Assembly: GCF_005503445.1 (NCBI RefSeq)
Contig: NZ_SCOH01000020.1
Coordinates: 1 to 64,000, forward strand
DNA: 64,000 nt
Direction of reading: 5' to 3'
Source: Chitinivorax sp. B
GTDB lineage: Bacteria > Pseudomonadota > Gammaproteobacteria > Burkholderiales > SCOH01
Shown piece by piece: positions 1-8,722 of the stretch. The notes beneath the pieces were generated by a model, which saw only the letters and a program-made list of their open reading frames with translations, was not told the origin of the DNA and made no database searches. The position numbers were made by a program, and so were the translations under genes. Position 1 is the first letter of the stretch. The number at the start of each line of letters is the position of its first letter.

Positions 1-291
1 ACCGTTAGGCTAACGCCTTCGTGTTTGAATTCCGGAGTAACGTTGCAACGACTCATGAACACCGCCGCGAGTAGGTCGGTACGGTACCACCTATGTTGGG
101 ACCCAGATTTATTTAGACCAATGAACTCTGAATATTGCAAAGGGTGGTGGTTTCCTGGTGACTTGAGATGTACGTCTGTTTTGGTGTGGATTGTGAAATG
201 ATCCGGTATAATGGCATATAAAATGCCAAAAGCATATATTGTGGTATGCGTTTGTATACTTTCTTTCACCCTCAATCACTAAAGGTAAGAC
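1..291. other. Intergenic stretch at left edge
   Basis: No open frame here resembles a protein. The last 90 bases contain a TATAAT hexamer at 207-212 and a short perfect inverted repeat GGCAT/ATGCC just after it (213-227), followed by an AAGG-type ribosome-binding site before the first gene. The earlier 180 bases show nothing I can name. Confidence 0.5.
207..212 (+). promoter_or_regulatory. Possible -10 box of the first gene
   Basis: A perfect TATAAT lies 80 bases before the GTG start at 292. No good -35 hexamer sits at the proper distance upstream, so this is either an activator-dependent promoter or chance in an AT-rich stretch. Confidence 0.3.
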
Positions 292-837
292 GTGAAAACT
301 TACACCAAATTTGCTACTGCCCTTTTACTCACTGGTGTCGCTTTGTCTGCATCTGCTGCTGAATTTTGCCGTCCTTTGATCGGTGCCGTTCATCTGGAGC
401 CCGATGCAGACTGCAAGGTTGCAGAAGCCTATCCAGGCAACGCATATTTGAAGCAGCCCAATACTTGCTTCAAGACCACCGTAACAGGTCTGGGACGTGG
501 TTACTCCGGTTTGACTATGGAGTCTGTCATGGGTGTTGACCAAGGTCGTACAGTGACTCCCAACGTAGCGAACGAAAAGGAGGCACCCCCGATGACTGGT
601 GCTTTGCCGATTCCGCAAACTCGTCAGTTCTTCACAGGCCGCACTGTGTTGAAAACCTTTTGGGGTGATATTTATGCAGCAGAAGCGGGCGTGCAAAGTG
701 CCAAGGGAATGACTGAGCAGGCCATCATTGTTGGTGGTACTGGCCACTATAAAAATGCACGTGGCTACATGACGATCTTTGGTAATTATGTTGGGGGGTG
801 GGGTACACATGTTGGTGAAATCTGCACCTCTCGTTAA
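292..837 (+). CDS. Secreted protein resembling allene-oxide-cyclase/dirigent-like barrels
   Basis: The protein has 181 residues and starts at GTG, preceded by AAAGGTAAG at the right spacing. It opens with a clear Sec signal peptide (basic MKTYTK, hydrophobic run, cleavage after ASA-A near residue 23), so it should be exported. The mature part has four cysteines, which could form disulfides in the periplasm or outside the cell. Near the C-terminus, residues 148-158 carry GGTGHYKNARG, which resembles the glycine-rich strand-turn of dirigent and allene-oxide-cyclase-like beta barrels (GGTG.(F/Y)..A.G). That similarity is an inference from a short motif; the substrate and role are unknown. The gene stands alone, with a hairpin terminator about 210 bases downstream. 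Confidence 0.75.
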   Translation: MKTYTKFATALLLTGVALSASAAEFCRPLIGAVHLEPDADCKVAEAYPGNAYLKQPNTCFKTTVTGLGRGYSGLTMESVMGVDQGRTVTPNVANEKEAPPMTGALPIPQTRQFFTGRTVLKTFWGDIYAAEAGVQSAKGMTEQAIIVGGTGHYKNARGYMTIFGNYVGGWGTHVGEICTSR

Positions 838-1124
838 TGTACGCAGTGATTTACCTGTTTTAGTGTGATGGCTGATTGATATCCACTAGATTGGGGCAGG
901 ATCATTAATCCGGCAGGGTGTAGCTTTAACTTAAACGTGTACAAGGTTTCGTTTTAAAAGCAAGATGGGTTAAAACAAAATTATGCCGGATCAATAGTTG
1001 GCATTTTACTGCGCCTTAATGTGTGGTAGGGCAAGGTACAAGCAAACCGGGGAGTCAGTATTGCTGCCCGGTTTCTTTTGTTTGATATCTTTAGGTTTAA
1101 GGTGGTGAAACTGGTCACTGCAGT
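838..1124. other. Intergenic region between convergent genes
   Basis: This 287-base stretch has no credible gene. It contains widely spaced inverted copies ATCCGGCA (908-915) and TGCCGGAT (984-991), and a good terminator at 1044-1083. The distance from the upstream stop codon leaves room for a long 3' untranslated region or a small RNA, but nothing in the sequence proves one. Confidence 0.4.
1044..1083 (+). terminator. Rho-independent terminator
   Basis: A perfect 8-bp stem, AAACCGGG (1044-1051) with CCCGGTTT (1067-1074), is followed by CTTTTGTTT. It lies downstream of the secreted-protein gene and points rightward. Confidence 0.65.
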
Positions 1125-2837
1125 TCATTGCAGTTGAGCAAGTGTTTCCTTAAGCTGACTTTCTGAAATGGGTTTGTTCAATCGAGCGGAAAAAGGCTGG
1201 GTTACAGTTTCTGGCTGATGACTGTCATGTGCTGAGGTGGTGATAATTGCAAATGGCCGAGAGACTTTGGTTTCATCGTAAATATTGGCCGTGTCGAGAT
1301 CACTGTCACAAATGATGGCATCGAATTGATTATTGTCCATCATCGATTTAGCTTCTGACTCAGAAGATGCGCACTGGCACCGCATCCCAAGCTGCAATAG
1401 CATTTCTTGCAGCGATTGGCGAATGGCTGGGTCATTGTCCACCAATAGTACGGATTGAATACCTGCTATGTAGGATGAGGCTGCCAGTTGCACAGGGATA
1501 AACACAGTAACGGTTGTGCCATTGTCCACCAGGCTGTGTATGTTGATATGGCCACCCATGGCCTCGACCAGGCTTTTGACGATCCAGAGTCCCAAGCCGG
1601 TGCCGCCACGCTTGTTGGGACCTTGCTGAAATGGCTCTTGGACACGCTTCAGAAAGTTGGAGGGAATACCAACGCCCGTATCCTTGACAGTCAGAATCAA
1701 TAACGGGTCACTGTCAATCTGGATTTCGACGTTGATGGTCACGCTACCCGTATCTGTATATTTCACCCCGTTGGATGCCAAATTCCACAATATCTGCCGT
1801 AGCCGTTTTTCATCTGACATGATGTGTCGGATGTGCCTCAGATCAGTCAACAATGAAATCCCACGTTGCTCCGCACGATAGGTGAGAGCGTCAACAACTT
1901 GATTGACGACATGTTGTAAGTCAGTTGGCTCGCTGGTGAGGGTAAGTTGTTCGCTACAGATGGCGGCTTGGTCAATCATCCCATCAATAATGGATTCTAG
2001 ATGCAGCATGGAAGCGTTCAACCGTTGGACAGCCTTTGTTGCTGAATTTCCTAATGGGAGCGATTTGGCGATGATCCGCACGTTGGTGGCGATACTTTGC
2101 AAGGGTGAGCGGAATTCGTGGCTGATTCCTGCCAATACTGTATTACGGGCAACATTCTCTTGCTGCTGCTGCAGAAGTTGCGCACGAAAACGGCGGGCTT
2201 CAATATGCAGAATGATGCAGACCATCAACAAGAGACCAATTGCAATCACCAGCAACAACATGATGGTGCGTGTTGTTTGCTGGATACGTTGTTCTCGGTC
2301 CTCATTGAATTGTTGTTCCATCAGGCGGGTCTGATTGGAAAATGCTTCACTACGCTCCCGTTCTACTGCAACTTTGTGGATCAATTCTTCCAACACAGGA
2401 GGATTGAGCCGACCTTTGATGTCTTGCATGTAGGCAGTCAGGGCTTGTAGTCGATTCACATAGGCGTCAAAACCATCAACAGCTTTCAAGTAGCGCTGGC
2501 TACCAAAATTGGCATTAAGGATGTCTTCCAGGCGGCTGTTCACAAAATCAATACGCATTGTCACTGGGACATCGTGCGATGGTTTTTTGGCCAAGGTCAA
2601 CGCGGCTTCTTCGGCAAGTAATCCCAATTCTCGATCCATGCGAGAGGGTAGCCAGAACAGATCACGCGAATTCTGCTGGGAATCCAGATTCCGGTACAGA
2701 TCCACCAGTTCGACAGCGATGAAAGTAATGGCCAATACCGCCAGAATGCCAACAACAATAATACCCTTACCTGCAGGGTAGCTACGCCATTGACGCAGAA
2801 TACTGCCTAACGAACGATGATTTTCTTCACGTACCAT
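1125..2837 (-). CDS. Hybrid sensor histidine kinase with C-terminal receiver domain
   Basis: A 570-residue inner-membrane signalling protein. Two transmembrane helices (about 25-46 and 191-211) flank a mostly helical periplasmic sensor region of about 145 residues. A short coiled stretch rich in Gln leads to the HisKA helix with the phosphorylatable His240 in ISHEFRSPLQ. The ATPase domain follows, with the N box around 352-356, G1 DTGVGIP (386-392) and G2 GGTGLGL (411-417). The receiver domain (about 462-570) has the acidic pair in VDND, phosphoacceptor Asp511 and the conserved Lys in NKP, so it looks active. No separate response regulator or output domain is nearby, so the phosphoryl target is unknown. 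The start overlaps the end of the preceding gene (2807-3256) by 31 bases, which suggests translational coupling and a shared function with that periplasmic protein. Confidence 0.93.
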   Translation of the reverse strand: MVREENHRSLGSILRQWRSYPAGKGIIVVGILAVLAITFIAVELVDLYRNLDSQQNSRDLFWLPSRMDRELGLLAEEAALTLAKKPSHDVPVTMRIDFVNSRLEDILNANFGSQRYLKAVDGFDAYVNRLQALTAYMQDIKGRLNPPVLEELIHKVAVERERSEAFSNQTRLMEQQFNEDREQRIQQTTRTIMLLLVIAIGLLLMVCIILHIEARRFRAQLLQQQQENVARNTVLAGISHEFRSPLQSIATNVRIIAKSLPLGNSATKAVQRLNASMLHLESIIDGMIDQAAICSEQLTLTSEPTDLQHVVNQVVDALTYRAEQRGISLLTDLRHIRHIMSDEKRLRQILWNLASNGVKYTDTGSVTINVEIQIDSDPLLILTVKDTGVGIPSNFLKRVQEPFQQGPNKRGGTGLGLWIVKSLVEAMGGHINIHSLVDNGTTVTVFIPVQLAASSYIAGIQSVLLVDNDPAIRQSLQEMLLQLGMRCQCASSESEAKSMMDNNQFDAIICDSDLDTANIYDETKVSRPFAIITTSAHDSHQPETVTQPFSARLNKPISESQLKETLAQLQ

Positions 2838-3256
2838 ACATACAGGTTTTCACGCGATGAGCGTCGAAGCTCAGAATATTGGCTATAAGGAAACAGGGTC
2901 ATATATGGCCCCTTCTCTTTGATGGTGAGGCGTTGACCGTTGCCTGATATGGCTAGGATCGGTTGGTAGCGCTCAATATCTGTCAACGGTAGGGCGGACA
3001 CATAGCCATTGGATGCTACAACCGTCACGGTACTAGCATGGCGTAACTTAAGGATTGTTGACAGCAACGGCCCTTGAAAATCGATTTCTTTGGGGTTCCA
3101 TTGGGTTGCCGTTCGCAGGCCTGCTTGAGGGAGCGCTTGCAATTGGGCATCACTGAAGGTTTCGACATGATCGCGATACACAATAGTGAGTGGGCTGGCA
3201 TAGACATAGCCAATGCACGTCCATAGACAGAGCAGGCATATCCTGACAGGTTTCAT
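2807..3256 (-). CDS. Small periplasmic protein with molybdopterin-oxidoreductase-like fold, cysteine-free
   Basis: A 149-residue exported protein with a signal peptide ending near YAS (about residue 21). The mature sequence resembles the small oxidoreductase molybdopterin-binding domain family (sulfite oxidase/YedY fold): a hydrophobic leading strand, W-NP-E-(I/V)-x-FQGPLLSTIL, a VVASNGY segment, and a closing KGPYMTLFPYS....LRR segment. The mature chain contains no cysteine, so the residue that ligates molybdenum in true sulfite-oxidase-type enzymes is missing. It therefore probably binds a ligand or partner rather than catalysing a redox step. Its coding sequence runs 31 bases into the sensor kinase gene. 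A role as periplasmic sensing partner of that kinase is an inference from this overlap. The family call itself is moderately sure. Confidence 0.72.
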   Translation of the reverse strand: MKPVRICLLCLWTCIGYVYASPLTIVYRDHVETFSDAQLQALPQAGLRTATQWNPKEIDFQGPLLSTILKLRHASTVTVVASNGYVSALPLTDIERYQPILAISGNGQRLTIKEKGPYMTLFPYSQYSELRRSSRENLYVWYVKKIIVR

Positions 3257-3963
3257 CGCACTTTCCCATGTGATAGGTCGCGCATCGCTGCTTTCTCAGT
3301 TGATACGCCATCATGCTGGGTTTGTGCTTTGACACACTGGGGTGATGCAATAGTTTTCCAGGGCATGGCGAAGATTGCTGTTTTCCGCATGAAATATCCA
3401 CTACTCGAATCAAAAGCGTGCTTATGATAATTGGAAAAAACGCGAAAGAAGATTCGTTTTACATTGAGTAATTGTTAAATCAAATGCTTATGTTAATTTT
3501 CAAATTGCGAATGTAAGTATGCCAAGTGGCCTGATATGCCATGGTCTTGCTGTTAGTCCAGTTATTGCTTGTACAAATCTATTCCCAAGGGCCGCCTCTT
3601 GCGTGAACGTGATCGGGGCTCATTTGCTGTTTATCACCCCTATTTATCACACCAAAATTCTGGTTCTTGTGCTGCAACTCCCCCCCGTTGACGGCCACTT
3701 TTGATAGATCTTGGCTAGGTTCTAAACGCTAAATCAATCAATAAGGATTTGCCTTCAATCAGGTTCGTTTCCGATGGCCTTATAGTGCTTTCGGACTAAG
3801 TCTAGCTAGCCACGGGATTTAGTGGACCTAGCCATTCCGCCCTCGGCCCGCACTTCTTACGGTGAATATCCCTAAGCCTTGAAGGGGCATAGCATGCAAT
3901 CGAGTGAAAACCTTGGCTGACAGGACAAGGTGATCGGTGCAGTCCGTTACGGGGGTAGCAATC
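3257..3963. other. Long intergenic region before the NarK pair
   Basis: About 700 bases with no credible gene, lying between a leftward gene pair and rightward narK. The first half is AT-rich and must contain the leftward promoter for the molybdopterin-fold protein and kinase. The second half (about 3700-3960) can form several small hairpins, for example CCAC/GTGG around 3820-3835 and CCTTG/CAAGG around 3911-3930, so the narK message may have a structured leader. TTATCAC occurs twice within 3630-3652. A partial FNR-like site TTGCCTTCAATCAG lies at 3749-3762 (7 of 10 consensus bases) and a TATAGT at 3781-3786. None of these alone is convincing. Confidence 0.4.
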
Positions 3964-5232
3964 ATGGCTCAGGAGAGTCGCAAGCAAATGTCAGTACTGA
4001 TTTCTAGTACTGCGGCATTCACAGTCTGTTTCATGGTGTGGATGATGTTCGCCATCATCGGCATTCCGATCAAAAAACAACTTGGGCTGAACGAGACCGA
4101 ATTTGGTTTGTTGACAGCGACACCTGTGCTTACTGGTTCACTGGTTAGAGTGCCACTGGGCATCTGGACCGACCGCTTTGGCGGTCGTATTGTACTGTTT
4201 GCGCTGATGTTGTCGACAGTGCTGCCGATCTGGTTGATGCAATACGCGACGGAATACTGGCATTTTCTGGTGTTGGGACTGTTTGTTGGTCTAGCTGGCG
4301 GTTCATTCTCAGTTGGGACACCCTATGTCGCACGCTGGTTTCCCAAGAATCGGCAGGGTCTGGCCATGGGGGTGTTTGGGGCGGGGAATTCCGGATCGGC
4401 TGTCACCAAATTCCTGGCACCTGCGCTGATTGCCACTGCCGGTGGCACTTGGACCATCGTGCCACAAGTGTATTCGGTGATCATGCTGGTGGCCGCTTTG
4501 TTATTCTGGGCGTTCTCCGCCACGAACCCGGCCCACAATGTATCGGGTACTGCAGGGTTTGGAGAGCAACTGAAAATGCTGAAAGACCCGCGTGTATGGC
4601 GTTATTGTCAGTACTACTCGGTTGTATTTGGTGGCTATGTGGCATTGGCTTTGTGGATGACCAAATACTATGTCGGCGAGTATGGCTTCGACATGCGACT
4701 GGCAGCGCTGCTGGCGGCCTGTTTTTCTCTACCTGGCGGCGTGTTGCGGGCACTGGGGGGCTGGATATCTGACCGCTATGGTGCTTACAAGACCACATGG
4801 TGGGTAATGTGGGTGTGCTGGGTAGCGTTCTTCCTTCTCAGCTATCCGCAAACGCAAATGGTGGTCAGTACTATCAATGGTCCAGTCACCATGCATATTG
4901 GCCTCAGTCCCTGGGTATTCACCGGACTGTTGTTCATAGTCGGGATTGCAACGGCCATTGGCAAGGCATCGGTATTCAAATTCATCTCAGATGATTTCAG
5001 CCACAACATTGGCGCCGTATCAGGCATTGTCGGCCTGGCCGGCGGCTTGGGTGGCTTTATTCTGCCGATCATGTTTGGTGCCCTGGTTGATCTGACGGGC
5101 ATTCGTACCAGCTGTTTCATGCTGTTGTACGGCACGGTCTGCGTCAGCTTGGTATGGATGCATTACAGCTTCAAACCGGAAAGTTGTGCGGTAGAGGTGA
5201 ACCAAGCCCTAGCTGGTACTAGTAAGGCTTGA
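3964..5232 (+). CDS. narK: NarK-family nitrate/nitrite transporter (NarK1-like)
   Basis: A 422-residue major facilitator protein with 12 hydrophobic segments, moving nitrate or nitrite across the inner membrane. It shows both family signatures: GAGNSGSAVTKFLAP in the first half and VGLAGGLGGFILP in the second. It also has one arginine in each half (in LVRVPLG and in GGVLRALGG) corresponding to the pair that binds the anion in NarK proteins. The ATG at 3964 has GGGGGT just upstream and is preferred over an in-frame ATG 27 bases earlier. The next gene is a second, longer NarK 65 bases downstream. In related bacteria the first copy of such pairs tends to act as a proton/nitrate symporter and the second as a nitrate/nitrite exchanger; that division of labour is inferred here. 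Confidence 0.92.
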   Translation: MAQESRKQMSVLISSTAAFTVCFMVWMMFAIIGIPIKKQLGLNETEFGLLTATPVLTGSLVRVPLGIWTDRFGGRIVLFALMLSTVLPIWLMQYATEYWHFLVLGLFVGLAGGSFSVGTPYVARWFPKNRQGLAMGVFGAGNSGSAVTKFLAPALIATAGGTWTIVPQVYSVIMLVAALLFWAFSATNPAHNVSGTAGFGEQLKMLKDPRVWRYCQYYSVVFGGYVALALWMTKYYVGEYGFDMRLAALLAACFSLPGGVLRALGGWISDRYGAYKTTWWVMWVCWVAFFLLSYPQTQMVVSTINGPVTMHIGLSPWVFTGLLFIVGIATAIGKASVFKFISDDFSHNIGAVSGIVGLAGGLGGFILPIMFGALVDLTGIRTSCFMLLYGTVCVSLVWMHYSFKPESCAVEVNQALAGTSKA

Positions 5233-5297
5233 TCGGGTGCGGGCGGCGGTGTGCCCCGCGCCCGATACATGGCAATGTGAAGACGGAGTAATCAATA

Positions 5298-6683
5298 ATG
5301 GCTACGCATGTGATTAAGCGCTGGGAGCCGGAAGATACAGGCTTTTGGCAGAGTGAAGGTGAGAAGGTCGCCTATCGCAATTTGTGGATTTCCATTCCGG
5401 CCCTGATGCTGGCATTCAGTGTGTGGATGTTGTGGAGCGTGGTGGTGGTCAACCTCGATAAGGCGGGGTTCACTTTCACCAAAAACCAGCTGTTTTGGTT
5501 GACTGCATTGCCCGCGTTGTCGGGTGCGACATTACGCATTTTCTATTCATTTCTGGTGCCGATCTTTGGTGGGCGCAAATGGACGGCGATTTCCACTGCC
5601 AGTTTGCTGATCCCTGCCTTGGGTATGGGGTTCGCCCTGCGGGACCCGACTACGTCCTACCCGACTTTGCTGATTCTGGCGTTGTTGTGTGGATTTGGAG
5701 GGGGAAATTTCAGTTCGTCCATGGCCAATATCAGCTTTTTCTTTCCGAAAGCAAAAAAGGGGTTGGCGACGGGACTGAACGCGGGGATTGGCAACCTTGG
5801 AGTGTCTGTGGTGCAGTTCCTGACCCCGATTGTGATCTCGACTGCAGTGTTTGGTGCATTGGCAGGTGATCCGGCGGTGTTCACCAAGGATGGCGTCTCC
5901 AAGCAGATCTGGCTGCAAAACGCGGGTTTCGTCTGGGTACCATTCATTGTCATGGCCACCATAGCGGCTTGGTTTGGTATGAACGACATTGCTGATGCCA
6001 AAGCATCATTTGCTGATCAAGCGGTGATTTTCAAGCGCAAGCACAACTGGCTGATGTGCTGGCTCTATATTGGTACCTTTGGCTCATTTATTGGTTTCTC
6101 TGCTGGTTTGGCGATGTTGACCAAGTCACAGTTCCCAGATGTCAATCCGACACAATATGCCTTTCTGGGGCCGCTGGTAGGGGCGCTGACACGTCCGATC
6201 GGTGGCTGGGTCTCGGACAAGCTAGGTGGTGCACGCGTGACATTGTGGGTATTCCTGGCCATGGTATTTGCGGTGTTTGGGGTATTGAGCTTCATGCCGC
6301 ACAACGGTGTAGGCGGAAACTTTCAGGGTTTCCTGATGATGTTCATCGTACTGTTCGCGCTGACAGGTATTGGCAATGGCTCAACTTTCCGGATGATTCC
6401 GATCATTTTCTTGACAGAACGGCAACATGAGGCCCAAGGCAAGGGTGATATCGCACAACGACAAGCTTTATTGGATGCAGGTAAGGAATCGGCGGCTGTG
6501 CTGGGCTTTTCCGGTGCAATTGGCGCATATGGTGGCTTTTTCATTCCAAAGAGCTTCGGTACATCGATTGATCTGACGGGTTCGGTGGATGCAGCACTGT
6601 ACTGTTTTGTCGCGTTCTATATCAGTTGTTTGCTGGTGACCTGGTGGTTCTATGCTCGTAAGGGGGCGCAAATGCCTTGCTAA
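5298..6683 (+). CDS. narK: NarK-family nitrate/nitrite antiporter (NarK2-like)
   Basis: A 461-residue major facilitator protein. It has the nitrate signatures NAGIGNLGVSVVQFLTP and GFSGAIGAYGGFFIP, and the paired arginines in GATLRIF and GALTRPIGG. It is longer than its upstream neighbour because of an N-terminal cytoplasmic extension (about 28 residues, RWEPEDTGFW) and a longer central loop; both are typical of the NarK2 type, thought to exchange nitrate for nitrite during respiration. An AGACGGAG ribosome-binding site precedes the ATG. It is probably cotranscribed with the first NarK, and a strong terminator closes the unit. The nitrate reductase operon it serves lies more than 20 kb away in this window. 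Confidence 0.92.
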   Translation: MATHVIKRWEPEDTGFWQSEGEKVAYRNLWISIPALMLAFSVWMLWSVVVVNLDKAGFTFTKNQLFWLTALPALSGATLRIFYSFLVPIFGGRKWTAISTASLLIPALGMGFALRDPTTSYPTLLILALLCGFGGGNFSSSMANISFFFPKAKKGLATGLNAGIGNLGVSVVQFLTPIVISTAVFGALAGDPAVFTKDGVSKQIWLQNAGFVWVPFIVMATIAAWFGMNDIADAKASFADQAVIFKRKHNWLMCWLYIGTFGSFIGFSAGLAMLTKSQFPDVNPTQYAFLGPLVGALTRPIGGWVSDKLGGARVTLWVFLAMVFAVFGVLSFMPHNGVGGNFQGFLMMFIVLFALTGIGNGSTFRMIPIIFLTERQHEAQGKGDIAQRQALLDAGKESAAVLGFSGAIGAYGGFFIPKSFGTSIDLTGSVDAALYCFVAFYISCLLVTWWFYARKGAQMPC

Positions 6684-6707
6684 GGTGCTTGGCGATAAGG
6701 TGTAAAC

Positions 6708-6739
6708 AGAAAGGGAGCCCAGGCTCCCTTTCTGTTTTT
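6708..6739. terminator. Bidirectional terminator after narK pair
   Basis: A 12-bp perfect stem AGAAAGGGAGCC (6708-6719) with GGCTCCCTTTCT (6722-6733) is followed by GTTTTT on the plus strand. On the minus strand TTTCTGTTT follows the same stem, so it can also end the leftward mscS message. Confidence 0.85.
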
Positions 6740-6745
6740 ATACGG

Positions 6746-7573
6746 TCAAGCGTTCTGGTTCTGGAGCAACACCATTTGTGACGGGATCGGTGCAGGCATG
6801 CCGGCTGCTGCAGGGGCTTCGCGCATTACCTTGTTTGCGTCGAAATACACTTGCCAATAATGATCATTATGGCAATAAGGACGAACGGCCAACACAGGCC
6901 CAATCAGATTGAATTCGAGAATTTCCACATCAGGTGCCGGGTCCTTCATTACGTTCGGAACTTTGGCCAATTCCTGCTTCAGCAGCGTGATGGCGGCGGC
7001 ATGGTCTGCATTCCCGGCCAGCTGACATTTCAGCTCCACACGACGATAAGGGTTGTGGCTGAAGTTTTGAATGGTGTCGCCAAAGATTTTGTTGTTGCCC
7101 ACAATGGTCATGACATTGTCTGGTGTATTGATTGTGGTCGAAAACAGGCCGATTTCCTTGATGGTGCCGGTGACGCCGGCTACGGTCACAAAATCGCCTA
7201 CCTTGAACGGCCGTAAGGCAACCAGAAACGCCCCCGCCGCAAAGTTAGCCAGCAAACCTGACCAAGCCATCCCAATGGCGACACCGGCTGCGGCAATCAA
7301 TGCCGCAAATGTCGTGGTCTGAATGCCGAAATAACCCAGAATGCCAATGATCAGAATAATGTTCAGTGTGACGGTGACCATGTTGCCGATATAGCGAAGC
7401 ATGGTCGGGTCGACCTTTTGTCGTTCCAGTGAACTGGACAGCAAACGACTTGCCAGCCCGATCAGCCAACGGCCAATGATCCAGAAGGCAATCGCCACCA
7501 GAATCTTGACGCCGAATTCGGTCAAATACTGCTCAATCAGGTTTCGCCAATGGGTGAAGTTCAGATCTTGCAT
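6746..7573 (-). CDS. mscS: Small-conductance mechanosensitive channel, MscS family
   Basis: A 275-residue inner-membrane channel that opens under membrane tension to release solutes during osmotic downshift. Three transmembrane helices are followed by the conserved pore-lining helix, alternating Gly and Ala (VAIGMAWSGLLANFAAG, then RPFKVGDFV), and by the beta and alpha/beta cytoplasmic cage. Length is close to the minimal E. coli MscS (286). The ATG at 7573 is chosen because AGGAG stands seven bases before it; an upstream in-frame ATG would add 34 residues of unlikely composition. The C-terminus is adjacent to the shared terminator. Confidence 0.92.
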   Translation of the reverse strand: MQDLNFTHWRNLIEQYLTEFGVKILVAIAFWIIGRWLIGLASRLLSSSLERQKVDPTMLRYIGNMVTVTLNIILIIGILGYFGIQTTTFAALIAAAGVAIGMAWSGLLANFAAGAFLVALRPFKVGDFVTVAGVTGTIKEIGLFSTTINTPDNVMTIVGNNKIFGDTIQNFSHNPYRRVELKCQLAGNADHAAAITLLKQELAKVPNVMKDPAPDVEILEFNLIGPVLAVRPYCHNDHYWQVYFDANKVMREAPAAAGMPAPIPSQMVLLQNQNA

Positions 7574-7773
7574 GTTGCACTCCTGTGAATGGGTCATCGA
7601 TTTTGCCCATTCACTATGGACCGGGCCGGGAGGGTCTGCAAGGCGAGATCCATGCCCAGCGCGGGTTCTGTACATGCATCAGTTGGAATGTGGGTAGGGG
7701 GAAATGCCGACTCAATTAAAGGAGTTGGACTGACCTTATCGCTAATGAAGCCGGGGGAGCGGTGAGGTGGGAG

Positions 7774-8538
7774 TCAGAAGACGCCGGATTGGTCGATCAT
7801 CTGCTTAAGCAGACCGTCATTCGTCATGGATTGCAGGCCCTTGTTGAAAGCCTCTCGCAATGCTTTTGCCCGAGGCGCCTTCAAAGACAAAGCCACATAT
7901 TGCAGCATGGTGGCAATGGGCGGATCGATCCAGATCAGTTGCTTGCCAAGATGCGGTAGTTCATTGGTGATCAGATATTGGGCGACACCTTTCTCGATCA
8001 GAATCAAATCAACTCGACCAGCCCCCAATTTGATCAAGTTGTGCTTGTCATCAGGAGCCGGGTCGGTAGTGAGTTTGGCGGCCACAAAATTGGGTGGATC
8101 GCCGTAGCTTTGTACTGTTCCAATCACATAAGGACGCAGGTCTTCAAAGCTCTGAAACTGAATGCTGGTGTCGGTGCGCGTATAGAAGCCAAGCTGTATG
8201 GGTGGCATCGGATCGGAATACATCAGGAAACTTTCACGTTCTTTCAAATACCATACGCCAAACAAGCCATCGACCCGACCATTCTTTGCATAGGCAAGGC
8301 AGCGCGTCCAGGGGAGGAATTCCAGCTTGGTGTGATAACCGCTGCGCCGAAAAGCTTCGCGCACTATTTCGCTGATGACGCCTTCATTGGGTAAGGTTGG
8401 CCCAAAGTAAGGGGGATAAGCAGAGGTGACCAAATGAACTGTTTTTACTGGTTCAGCTTGGATGGGCTTGGCCGGCAGAGCAAGACTGAGCACGAAGAGT
8501 ATACTCAGCAAACCCCATAGCCAGATGCGATAGACCAT
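7774..8538 (-). CDS. Orphan periplasmic solute-binding protein, family 3
   Basis: A 254-residue protein with a signal peptide (cleavage near IQA-E, residue 28), then the bilobed amino-acid-binding fold of ABC-type family 3: VHLVTSAYPPYFGP at the first strand, a central hinge, and the late segment ALREAFNKGLQSM. No permease or ATPase gene is next to it, so it may act as a free receptor or work with a distant transporter. AAGGA lies eight bases before the ATG at 8538, which is why this start is chosen over one 48 bases upstream. It sits downstream of the carboxylate-amine ligase gene with a gap of 184 bases. The ligand cannot be predicted. Confidence 0.87.
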   Translation of the reverse strand: MVYRIWLWGLLSILFVLSLALPAKPIQAEPVKTVHLVTSAYPPYFGPTLPNEGVISEIVREAFRRSGYHTKLEFLPWTRCLAYAKNGRVDGLFGVWYLKERESFLMYSDPMPPIQLGFYTRTDTSIQFQSFEDLRPYVIGTVQSYGDPPNFVAAKLTTDPAPDDKHNLIKLGAGRVDLILIEKGVAQYLITNELPHLGKQLIWIDPPIATMLQYVALSLKAPRAKALREAFNKGLQSMTNDGLLKQMIDQSGVF

Positions 8539-8722
8539 TGCTGTCCTTACCTTACTGTGCACAATCCGCCAGTACAAATCAGCCAACTGTGTGTCAGCAA
8601 GTGCTTAACAATACGATGCAAGTGGTAATGCCAAATCAAGTTTCCTGTTTCTCAATATAGTTAACTTTCTGTTGATTTTGTCGGTGGCCATGACACCGAT
8701 GGTATTGAACACAGTGCCATTG

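Noticed and set aside
908-991. Inverted copies ATCCGGCA/TGCCGGAT as insertion sequence ends or attachment site
   Set aside because: Only 8 bases long, with 68 bases between and no transposase or integrase; no target duplication visible.
3749-3762. FNR site upstream of narK
   Set aside because: Only 7 of 10 bases match and the distance to the nearest TATAGT is wrong; kept as a remark only.
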